Below are positions 1 to 5,318 of a DNA stretch of 5,360 bases, piece by piece. The stretch is from Flavobacteriales bacterium UBA5422 (GTDB taxonomy: Bacteria; Bacteroidota; Bacteroidia; Flavobacteriales_D; Crocinitomicaceae): NCBI GenBank assembly GCA_002409405.1, contig DHNG01000035.1, forward strand, positions 2,222 through 7,581. Reading direction: 5' to 3'. A program made the translations under genes and the position numbers. How positions within the stretch are numbered: the first letter of the stretch is position 1; each line of letters begins with the position of its first letter. The notes beneath the pieces were generated by a model, which saw nothing but the letters and a program-made list of their open reading frames with translations, was not told where the DNA came from and searched no databases.

Positions 1-647
1 TCATTGATCTGATTGTGGTATTCTTCCAGCTGATTTCTGTAACGATCATCCGGGGTCCTCCCCTTTGTATTTAATTCCATGAATAGTTTACTTTTTGTAA
101 ACCACAATTCTGTTTGAATCTGAAGTTGTTGAATTGCTATATTGCTCCGATTCTGAAGTTCTTCTACCTCTTCCGTTTTTACAGAGCTATAGTGTTTTGT
201 TTCCACTAATCGTTGCTGTTGTTGTCCTATTTCAAGTAGGATGGAGTGCCGCTCGTGTTTTTCTGCAAGTTTAGAAGCACTGTATAGTAACTTTGTTGCC
301 TGAGAATACAATGCTTTATTGTACAGGATTGTTGCTCCCTGTAACATTTTATATAATTGGGCATCGACAGAGTTGGTGCTATGATAACCATTTAGAGATG
401 TTATAATCTGATCGTAAAGTCTTCTTTTTGTAATCGAAAAATTATTCAGAAAAGGTTCATTTTTGAAATAACCGATAATTTCCGATTCGCTGTATTGTCC
501 GATTTTGTCAAGATAGTCGAATAGTAAAGTATAGTTATTATTTCCGCCGGAAGAGTGACGGGATACATGTAATTTAAAATACCGCTTCTCTGATTTAGAA
601 AGTGATTTAATCAATTCAAATAATGGTTCCTGTACTTCTTTAGACAT
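1..647 (-). CDS. Conserved-type hypothetical protein, helical/TPR-like, N-terminal part (runs off left edge)
   Basis: An open frame runs from ATG at 645-647 leftwards to the window edge with no stop, giving 215 complete residues of a longer protein. I do not recognise a named family. The start (MSKEVQEPLFELIKSLSKSE, then KRYFKL) resembles uncharacterised Bacteroidota proteins that begin with a similar Lys/Ser-rich 'SLSKSEKRYFK' segment; this is recollection, not a search. There is no signal peptide or membrane helix, so it is probably cytoplasmic. The sequence is strongly helical. Residues about 105-140 (ATILYNKALYSQA, then LLYSASKLAEKHE) have the small/aromatic spacing of a tetratricopeptide repeat, and a Gln-rich helix follows at about 139-150. 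TPR proteins usually act as protein-binding scaffolds, so that is the most one can infer. The start is the first ATG after an intergenic stretch full of stops. No Shine-Dalgarno is present, which is normal for the phylum. The gene points the same way as its right-hand neighbour but is separated from it by a terminator, so it is a separate transcription unit. Confidence 0.8.
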   Translation of the reverse strand, partial: MSKEVQEPLFELIKSLSKSEKRYFKLHVSRHSSGGNNNYTLLFDYLDKIGQYSESEIIGYFKNEPFLNNFSITKRRLYDQIITSLNGYHSTNSVDAQLYKMLQGATILYNKALYSQATKLLYSASKLAEKHERHSILLEIGQQQQRLVETKHYSSVKTEEVEELQNRSNIAIQQLQIQTELWFTKSKLFMELNTKGRTPDDRYRNQLEEYHNQIN

Positions 648-660
648 GTTGGATTTTTAG

Positions 661-682
661 TAGTAATGATTATTACATACTA
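661..682. promoter_or_regulatory. Small AT-rich dyad upstream of the TPR-like gene
   Basis: GTAAT (663-667) and ATTAC (672-676) form an inverted repeat with a four-base centre, flanked by TAGTA (661-665) and TACTA (678-682), which are also complementary but offset. It sits 14-35 bases upstream of the start codon at 647. It could be an operator or a weak leader hairpin. No TAnnTTTG promoter box is visible on the minus strand nearby, so the promoter of this gene is not identified. The arms are short and AT-rich, so chance is possible. Confidence 0.2.
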
Positions 683-749
683 AGTTAGGAATGTTCTTTT
701 TGTTATTTTTAGTGAATGCTTGAAGTGGTAGAATTGTTGATTAAAAGGA

Positions 750-757
750 GGGGGGGG
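750..757. repeat. Eight-base G tract (homopolymer)
   Basis: Eight consecutive G bases on the plus strand, preceded by GGA, lie in an otherwise AT-rich intergenic region. The tract is about 103 bases upstream of the start codon of the leftward gene at 647 and lies beyond the terminator of the lipoprotein gene. Long G/C homopolymers are prone to slippage. Whether it affects expression of the leftward gene cannot be told from one sequence. Confidence 0.6.
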
Positions 758-779
758 CTGATTAACAAAAGAACAGAGT

Positions 780-809
780 AAAAAAAAAGCCCTCGAAACG
801 AAGGCTTTT
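780..809 (-). terminator. Intrinsic terminator of the regulator-kinase-lipoprotein unit
   Basis: A perfect seven-base stem (AAAAGCC at 785-791 with GGCTTTT at 803-809) extends past one C/A mismatch into TCG/CGA (793-795 with 799-801) around an AAA loop. Read on the minus strand the hairpin is followed by nine T residues (complement of A at 780-788), as expected for Rho-independent termination. It lies 19 bases after the lipoprotein stop codon. On the plus strand the hairpin is followed by only four T, so termination in that direction would be weaker. It is the only convincing terminator in the window. Confidence 0.85.
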
Positions 810-828
810 AAAATATTATTTGAATGAA

Positions 829-1092
829 TTAATTTTTTGTTTTTGTCGGTTTACGGTTGCTGTAGTCATCATCATTTGGATCTGTAATCCCACCCGTAGC
901 TCCTGTCTCTGAGTTTCCGGTAGTTGTGATTGTTCCAGTGTTTGTGTTTCCGGCTTTTTTCATTTTTGTACTTGCTCCGGATGGGCAATCAGAAACTTCA
1001 GTTCGACTATTTGGTTGGATAACTTCTTTTTTACAAGAAGAGAACAAACCTGTCAAAAGTGCAATACTACCAAAAACAATCAAACGCTTCAT
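829..1092 (-). CDS. Small lipoprotein of unknown function, 87 aa
   Basis: The product has a lipoprotein signal peptide: MKR, then a hydrophobic stretch at residues 4-17 and a lipobox-like LFSSC with the lipidated Cys at 20. Phe at -3 is not the classical Leu/Val, but such boxes occur in Bacteroidota. Cys20 is followed by KKE, so the mature protein begins with a Lys/Glu-rich tether. The mature 68 residues are low in complexity and probably disordered: one further Cys (36), a Thr/Gly/Asn-rich stretch (48-68), an acidic patch ITDPNDDDY (69-77) and a basic tail (RKPTKTK, 80-86). I recognise no domain. It starts 42 bases after the kinase stop codon on the same strand and is followed by a strong terminator, so it may be co-transcribed with the two-component genes; it also seems to have its own promoter. 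It could be an accessory to the sensor, a target of the regulator, or an unrelated envelope protein. Gene reality is well supported by the signal peptide, promoter and terminator; function is unknown. Confidence 0.85.
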   Translation of the reverse strand: MKRLIVFGSIALLTGLFSSCKKEVIQPNSRTEVSDCPSGASTKMKKAGNTNTGTITTTGNSETGATGGITDPNDDDYSNRKPTKTKN

Positions 1093-1115
1093 AACTCAAA
1101 ATTGAATCTACATAA

Positions 1116-1147
1116 CAAAACTAGGGCATTTATTTTAATTATCCAAA
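1116..1147 (-). promoter_or_regulatory. Bacteroidota-type promoter for the lipoprotein gene
   Basis: On the minus strand TTTG (1144-1147) is followed after 20 bases by TAGTTTTG (1116-1123), a full match to the Bacteroidota -33/-7 pattern TTTG-N19/20-TAnnTTTG. Transcription would start near 1109-1112, giving a leader of roughly 17-20 bases before the ATG at 1090-1092. The -33 box lies within the last codons of the kinase gene (Asn-Leu-Asp), so the promoter is partly intragenic. It implies that the lipoprotein can be made independently of the regulator-kinase transcript. Confidence 0.65.
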
Positions 1148-4062
1148 TTATTTAACGAAATTTTTATCTCTACGATTGTTCCCATAATTTGCCCGTTTTC
1201 ATCTTGTAGTTGATTGGGACCTGATAATTCCATTTCCCTTCCCGATATTTTCTGAATCAGATCGATTCGTTTAACGGTGATTTCCATTCCCTGTGACCGG
1301 TGATCACCGTCATAGTCATGTTTTTGAGAGATGCTTTTTTCAATTCCGATTCCGTTATCAATGATTTTGATGGAGAGGTAATCTCCGATTTCTTTGACTT
1401 CAATTTTAATTTTTCCTTGTGAATCATTTTTTGGAAGAATGCCGTGAATAATACTATTCTCAACAAAGGGCTGAATCATCATCGCAGGAATTAAAAACGA
1501 CTCCAGATCCACATTGTTTGTTTCAATTGCATAGTCGAATTTATCCTTAAAGCGCATTGATTCAAGTGCAAGATACAATTTGATGCGCTCTAATTCTTCT
1601 GCAAGGGTCACCATGCTGTTTTCTTCCGTTGAAGAATCCAGGTTTTTTCTGATCAATTTAGCAAAGCTGGTCAGGTATTTATTGGCAGATAATTTGTCCG
1701 AAATATTGATGAAATATTGAATGCTGTTCAGTGAATTAAAAATAAAGTGTCTGTTCATACTGGCATTCAGCGATTGTTGTTCCAGAGTAACCAGACGTGC
1801 TTTGAATGCGGTTCGTTCCAGTTCATTTTTTTCCTGTTCCCGTTTAATTTTCGTACGGAACCAGCTGTAAATCGCAATGGAAAGAAGTAAGATAACCAAT
1901 GTGAGAAACCACCACGTTCTGAAAAAAGCTTCATTGATAATAAAAGAAATAGTGATCTGGTCAACGACACTTCCGTCCTCCATTAAAGCGCGTGCGTGGA
2001 GCGTATAATTTCCCGCAGGTAATCCACTCAGCGTAATGTATGCGGTTTTAGAAGCTGGCATCCATGTGTTATCAAGTCCTTCCAGTTTGAATTGAAAGGA
2101 TAGATCATCATAGTTGTTCAACGCTACTCCGTCCAGGTAAAATTGGAGGTTGTTCTTATTGTAAGGAAAGCGCATGTGTTGTGGAATTCCCTTGTTTAAT
2201 TCTCCTCCGAACGCCGTATAGTTAAATGCTTCATAATTAAGCAGAATTTTTTCCAATCGTAGATTCACATGTTCCCGCTTTCTGTTAAACTGTTCCAGAT
2301 CAAGCAGTACGAGTCCCGAAGCGGTCCCAAACCATAATTTACCGGATTTATCAATGAAACTGGAGTTTAAGTTTGTTTCGGGATCAATCAGTCCGTCAGA
2401 AGGAGCAATTCGTTTTACATTTCGCTCTCCTTTTTTTGTGTCAATGATGTATACGCCGTTATTGGTTCCGACCAGGAGTTCTGCATCATCTGCTTTCAGG
2501 AAATTGATGTAATTGGAGGCAACGTCACTTGAAAACCGAATGCGTACAATCTGATTGTTTTGCAGCAATTCGTAAAGTCCGTCTTCTGTCCCCATGAACA
2601 GCCGGTTGGAACTTGTTTTTGCCAGTGAATATACAGTTCTGTTTAATTGACCGATTAATTCAAAACGATTGGTTGGGGATAGCTGAAAGAGTCCCATATC
2701 GGTACCAACAATCAATGTTCTATTGTAATATTCAATGTTTCGGATCGTTCCGATAGATGCTCCGTTCGAACCTATCGGAATGAATTTGCCTTCTTTGTAT
2801 TTGACAATTCCATGAGAACCTCCGATGTACATGGATTTGGCATCTATTTTATAGAATGCGGTAATTTTAAATCCCGGAGCGCCATCTTCCAGGTTGTAAA
2901 TTTTATACTGGTCGTTTTGATCAAATTCGTAGAGTCCGTACTTGGTCCCAAACCAATTTTTTCCGTCAATATCTGCAATGGCACACCAAACGGTAGGATT
3001 GATCGGCAACACGTGAAAGGTTTTAAAATCTTTGGTTTTGATGACTCCTTTGTCCATCGTTCCAAAGTAATAATGTCCGTCTTTGTTTTGAAACCCGCTC
3101 AGAATGATATCGGAAGGTAGTCCGGTAGATTGGTCAAAGTAAAAGATATTTCCATGTGCAGCTTTTACCAATCCTTTTCCCTGAGTTCCCAACCACATGT
3201 TTTGATCAGAGTCTTCAAAAGTAGTACTGATCATATTGAATGGCAGTCCTACTGAATTGTCTATGAATGCATATTCTTTTTCATTGAACTTGATCAACCC
3301 GTTGGATGTGCTGATCCATACATAATTACGTGAGTCGACAAGAATGTGATTGAAGAGGTGACCTTCGTTCTCGAACTTTGTTTCAATAATTCTATTCAAC
3401 TCTTTGTTGTAATAGTATAAACCATTGTAAAAAGTAGAAATCAGCAAATTATTTTTTAAGACGGCCAGAGAAGAGACACTCACTTCTTTATTTTCCAAGA
3501 AGGAAGTTGTGGTTTTTAAATTGTCGGTCCGGATAACTCCCCCTCGCGTGGCAATGTACAAGTCTCCTTTCCATTCCAGTAAGTCACGAACAAACAAGTA
3601 ATCGTCATAGAGCAAAGGAATTTTGACCAGTTGTTTGTTTTTAAGCTGAAAGAGGCCTTCTCCGTTCGTTGCAATAACAATTGTACCATTGTAACTAACA
3701 ATATCGGTGACATTGACCAGATTGAATTCCTTTTCCAGCGGGAATTGCTGAATTTTATTGTTTTCCATAATGGAAATTCCACCCTGGTGCCCGATGTACA
3801 ATTTGGCATTGATCCATTTGATGGAATTGACACGGTTATTCAACAAGCCATTATCGGTAGAATAGTTTGTAAATGTATTGCCGTTGTACCTGGAAATACC
3901 TCCCAACGTCCCAATCCACAAATAACCGGTGCTGTCCTGACAAATGGATGTCACCTGCGATTGTGCTAATCCTTCAGAAGTAGAAAAGGCTTTGAAAAAC
4001 GAACGCTGGGAAAAGGTTAAAAAGCAACAAAAGAATGCAATAAGGAAAAAGAAGTATCTCAT
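1135..4062 (-). CDS. Two-component sensor histidine kinase: double beta-propeller, Y_Y_Y, LytS-type kinase (975 aa)
   Basis: This is a membrane sensor that should autophosphorylate on His and pass the phosphate to the regulator encoded just upstream. Order: a signal peptide at 1-18 (cut near TFS/Q); a periplasmic region with 14 repeated blade motifs of the type (L)W-I-G-T-x-x-G-(I/L), centred near residues 49, 89, 129, 169, 208, 249, 290, 331, 370, 412, 451, 489, 530 and 577, which fits two seven-bladed Reg_prop propellers; a Y_Y_Y domain at about 640-710 (GLDNTWMPA at 662-670); one membrane helix at about 717-735; a short coiled linker at 736-768; then a LytS/YehU-class kinase. In the kinase the H box MNRHFIFNSLN carries the phospho-acceptor His772, the N box PFVENSIIHG has Asn869, and the G box DNGIGI begins at Asp902, with a second Gly at 925. 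All catalytic elements are present. The canonical Pro before His is Arg771. Unlike hybrid sensors of Bacteroides polysaccharide loci, it has no receiver or AraC domain of its own. The ATG at 4060-4062 shares one base with the regulator stop (TAATG). The ligand is unknown. Confidence 0.95.
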   Translation of the reverse strand: MRYFFFLIAFFCCFLTFSQRSFFKAFSTSEGLAQSQVTSICQDSTGYLWIGTLGGISRYNGNTFTNYSTDNGLLNNRVNSIKWINAKLYIGHQGGISIMENNKIQQFPLEKEFNLVNVTDIVSYNGTIVIATNGEGLFQLKNKQLVKIPLLYDDYLFVRDLLEWKGDLYIATRGGVIRTDNLKTTTSFLENKEVSVSSLAVLKNNLLISTFYNGLYYYNKELNRIIETKFENEGHLFNHILVDSRNYVWISTSNGLIKFNEKEYAFIDNSVGLPFNMISTTFEDSDQNMWLGTQGKGLVKAAHGNIFYFDQSTGLPSDIILSGFQNKDGHYYFGTMDKGVIKTKDFKTFHVLPINPTVWCAIADIDGKNWFGTKYGLYEFDQNDQYKIYNLEDGAPGFKITAFYKIDAKSMYIGGSHGIVKYKEGKFIPIGSNGASIGTIRNIEYYNRTLIVGTDMGLFQLSPTNRFELIGQLNRTVYSLAKTSSNRLFMGTEDGLYELLQNNQIVRIRFSSDVASNYINFLKADDAELLVGTNNGVYIIDTKKGERNVKRIAPSDGLIDPETNLNSSFIDKSGKLWFGTASGLVLLDLEQFNRKREHVNLRLEKILLNYEAFNYTAFGGELNKGIPQHMRFPYNKNNLQFYLDGVALNNYDDLSFQFKLEGLDNTWMPASKTAYITLSGLPAGNYTLHARALMEDGSVVDQITISFIINEAFFRTWWFLTLVILLLSIAIYSWFRTKIKREQEKNELERTAFKARLVTLEQQSLNASMNRHFIFNSLNSIQYFINISDKLSANKYLTSFAKLIRKNLDSSTEENSMVTLAEELERIKLYLALESMRFKDKFDYAIETNNVDLESFLIPAMMIQPFVENSIIHGILPKNDSQGKIKIEVKEIGDYLSIKIIDNGIGIEKSISQKHDYDGDHRSQGMEITVKRIDLIQKISGREMELSGPNQLQDENGQIMGTIVEIKISLNNLDN

Positions 4063-4835
4063 TATTGTTTCAGCATTTTTACAAATTCCGTCACACGATT
4101 TCTGGCTACAGGGATTTTCAATCCTGTTTTCAAAACTGCAAAATGCCCGTCTTCATTGAGGTATTCAGCCAGTTCCTTTAAATTGATGATATGCGATTTG
4201 TGAATGCGTGCAAACTTTGATTCGTCCAAAATACTCTCATAAGTTTTCAGGGTTCTTGTGTCCAGATAACGGGTACCGTCTTTGAAGTAAATCGTTGTGC
4301 AATTTCCGGATGCTTCCAGGTGAAGAATTGTATCGTCCTCAATTATTTTTAATCCCTTGGTATGAGAAACGGCAATTCTGTTGTTGGGTTTGTTGCGCAA
4401 CAGGTTGTCGGATAAATTTCTCAACGATCGGAAATAGGTAGAGTAATTTTCCGGATTTTCAGAGTAGATTGCACGTGTTTCAACCAATTTTGCTACTGCA
4501 CTTTGGAGTTCTTCAATATCAATCGGTTTCAGCAGGTAATATACCGCACTGGCATTAAATGCTTTGATGGCGTAATCTTTAAACGCGGTGACAAACACCA
4601 CCTGGAAATTTTTCTCTTCAATTTCTTCCAGTAATTCAAAGCCTTCTGCATTGGAGGGCATTCGAATATCCAGAAACACAACATCGGGTTGTGATGCTTC
4701 AATGATTGCTTTTGCCTGTTCCTTCCGCTCAGCTTCACCGATTACTTCAATCTCAGGACAGTATTCTTCAAGCAACATAACAAGGTTTTTTCTTGCGAAT
4801 TCCTCATCATCTACGACCAAAGCTCTTAATTTCAT
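4062..4835 (-). CDS. LytTR-family response regulator (257 aa)
   Basis: This is a DNA-binding response regulator, the evident partner of the LytS-type kinase it overlaps. Residues 3 to about 120 form a receiver domain: acidic pair Asp9-Asp10, phospho-acceptor Asp56 in VVFLDIRMP, switch residues Thr83 (VTAF) and Tyr88, and Lys103-Pro104. Residues about 150-255 form a LytTR domain, with the typical blocks FARIHKSHIINLKEL and LKIPVARNRVTEF. LytTR regulators act as dimers on pairs of direct repeats. The total length is normal for the family. Start choice: the frame can be extended to a TTG at 4842-4844 (three extra residues), but ATG at 4833-4835 gives the usual MKLRALVVDDEE start and the TTG falls inside a promoter-like box, so ATG is preferred. 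The gene ends in TAATG, overlapping the kinase start by one base and suggesting translational coupling. As first gene of the operon it may be autoregulated through the repeats just upstream. The targets cannot be told from the window. Confidence 0.95.
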   Translation of the reverse strand: MKLRALVVDDEEFARKNLVMLLEEYCPEIEVIGEAERKEQAKAIIEASQPDVVFLDIRMPSNAEGFELLEEIEEKNFQVVFVTAFKDYAIKAFNASAVYYLLKPIDIEELQSAVAKLVETRAIYSENPENYSTYFRSLRNLSDNLLRNKPNNRIAVSHTKGLKIIEDDTILHLEASGNCTTIYFKDGTRYLDTRTLKTYESILDESKFARIHKSHIINLKELAEYLNEDGHFAVLKTGLKIPVARNRVTEFVKMLKQ

Positions 4836-4841
4836 AGTTTT

Positions 4842-4874
4842 CAAAATTATAGTTTACAATCTCCAATTTACAAT
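4842..4874 (-). promoter_or_regulatory. Putative promoter of the regulator-kinase operon
   Basis: On the minus strand TAATTTTG (4842-4849) matches the Bacteroidota -7 box TAnnTTTG exactly. ATTG (4871-4874) lies 21 bases before it, a slightly long spacing for the -33 box. If used, transcription would begin at or within a few bases of the ATG at 4835, producing a leaderless or nearly leaderless mRNA. A start further upstream cannot be excluded, though no other exact -7 box was found on this strand up to 5208. Confidence 0.45.
4853..4874 (-). repeat. Pair of 8-bp direct repeats, possible operator
   Basis: ATTGTAAA occurs twice on the minus strand, at 4867-4874 and 4853-4860, 14 bases start to start. 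The first copy contains the putative -33 TTG, and both lie upstream of the -7 box. LytTR proteins bind direct repeats, but the known sites are usually about two helical turns apart, whereas these are about 1.3 turns apart and do not clearly match the published consensus. An autoregulatory site is therefore a hypothesis only. Confidence 0.35.
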
Positions 4875-4884
4875 ATTAAGAAAT

Positions 4885-4914
4885 ATTCATCTCCTAAAAG
4901 GAGTGAGATGAAAT
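4885..4914. promoter_or_regulatory. Near-palindromic dyad upstream of the regulator gene
   Basis: Two alternative pairings share one region. CATCTC (4888-4893) pairs with GAGATG (4905-4910) and extends outward with one unpaired A, while CTCCT (4891-4895) pairs with AGGAG (4899-4903) around AAA. There is no T tract on either strand, so it does not look like a terminator. It lies about 11 bases upstream of the putative -33 box, a typical place for an operator or activator site. Function is inferred from position alone. Confidence 0.35.
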
Positions 4915-5184
4915 GAATTTATATACGGTTAACAAATAATTAGAATCATCAGGATAAATGAATGCGATAGTTCAGATGTTTTTACAGCAATTGATTTTCA
5001 TTCGTTTTAAATTAGAGTAAAATAACCATTAAAAAATCAACGTCTATGAAAAGAATTATACCTATCAATGCGATTCGAATTTGGATCTTTATCGACAATG
5101 GAAACTAATGAGAAAAAATATTTTGTCATTCAAATATTAGTTTTCAGACAGATACAATAAAATGAAAAAAAAATAAAGATTTGG

Positions 5185-5216
5185 TGTTGTCAGTATAGAA
5201 AGTATTGCTACCTTTG
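5185..5216 (+). promoter_or_regulatory. Promoter of the tRNA-Ser/tRNA-Tyr operon
   Basis: TGTTG (5185-5189; core TTG 5187-5189) is followed after exactly 19 bases by TACCTTTG (5209-5216), an essentially perfect Bacteroidota housekeeping promoter. A nine-base A tract at 5165-5173 lies upstream of the -33 box and could act like an UP element, which would suit a highly expressed stable-RNA operon. The -7 box ends only four bases before the mature 5' end of the tRNA, so the primary transcript should have almost no 5' leader. Confidence 0.8.
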
Positions 5217-5220
5217 CCCC

Positions 5221-5305
5221 GGAGAAATGGCAGAGTGGTCGATTGCACCGGTCTTGAAAACCGGCGTACCGCGAGGTACCGGGGGTTCGAATCCCTCTTT
5301 CTCCG
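5221..5305 (+). tRNA. tRNA-Ser (anticodon UGA)
   Basis: A complete class II tRNA. The acceptor stem is GGAGAAA (5221-5227) with TTTCTCC (5298-5304), all seven pairs intact, and G5305 is the discriminator. The anticodon stem CCGGT/ACCGG (5248-5252 and 5260-5264) encloses loop CTTGAAA with anticodon TGA at 5255-5257. A long variable arm GTACC-GCGA-GGTAC (5266-5279) is diagnostic of the Ser/Leu/Tyr class. The T arm is GGGGG-TTCGAAT-CCCTC (5281-5297, one G-T pair). It decodes UCA and, with wobble, other UCN codons. The following bases are CAG rather than CCA, so the 3' CCA is not encoded and must be added by nucleotidyltransferase. It is the first gene of a tRNA operon. Confidence 0.97.
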
Positions 5306-5318
5306 CAGCTTAAGGTTC

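Larger units (their letters stand above)
4836..5208. other. Divergent intergenic region without a credible gene
   Basis: This stretch separates the leftward two-component operon from the rightward tRNA operon. It is very AT-rich and has stops in all frames; the longest ATG frame worth noting is only 20 codons (5046-5108, plus). Apart from the promoter elements, repeats and dyad near 4842-4914 and the promoter parts from about 5165 on, it has an inverted repeat AATATTT/AAATATT (5117-5123 and 5132-5138) and a looser pair TTGATTTT/AAAATCAA (4991-4998 and 5033-5040). Neither is followed by a convincing T tract. I see no RNA gene I can name. Confidence 0.6.

Noticed and set aside
1093..1108. AATTTTGA shared just before the lipoprotein and regulator start codons
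   Set aside because: The match is eight AT-rich bases and the spacing to the ATG differs. It is more likely chance or general start-codon context than a shared operator.
2812..3120. 102-codon plus-strand frame inside the kinase gene
   Set aside because: It lies wholly antisense to propeller-coding sequence, has no promoter or recognisable domain, and is explained by the kinase frame.
3631..4159. Plus-strand frames of 112 and 71 codons over the kinase start and regulator end
   Set aside because: Both are antisense to well-supported coding sequence, and their composition is that of shadow frames.
4588..4911. 107-codon plus-strand frame over the regulator start
   Set aside because: It is antisense to the receiver domain and extends into the control region. 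It has no recognisable motif and is rich in Ser/Ile as expected for a shadow frame.
4899..4944. AGGAG followed by short ATG frames on the plus strand
   Set aside because: The AGGAG is one arm of the dyad, the frames are two and eight codons long, and the phylum makes little use of Shine-Dalgarno sequences.
4961..5074. AATGCGAT occurring twice (4961-4968 and 5067-5074)
   Set aside because: Two isolated 8-base copies 106 bases apart, with no third copy or dyad, are within chance expectation.
5046..5108. 20-codon plus-strand frame starting MKRIIPINAI in the divergent region
   Set aside because: No promoter box, ribosome site or terminator goes with it, and frames this short are expected by chance in AT-rich DNA.
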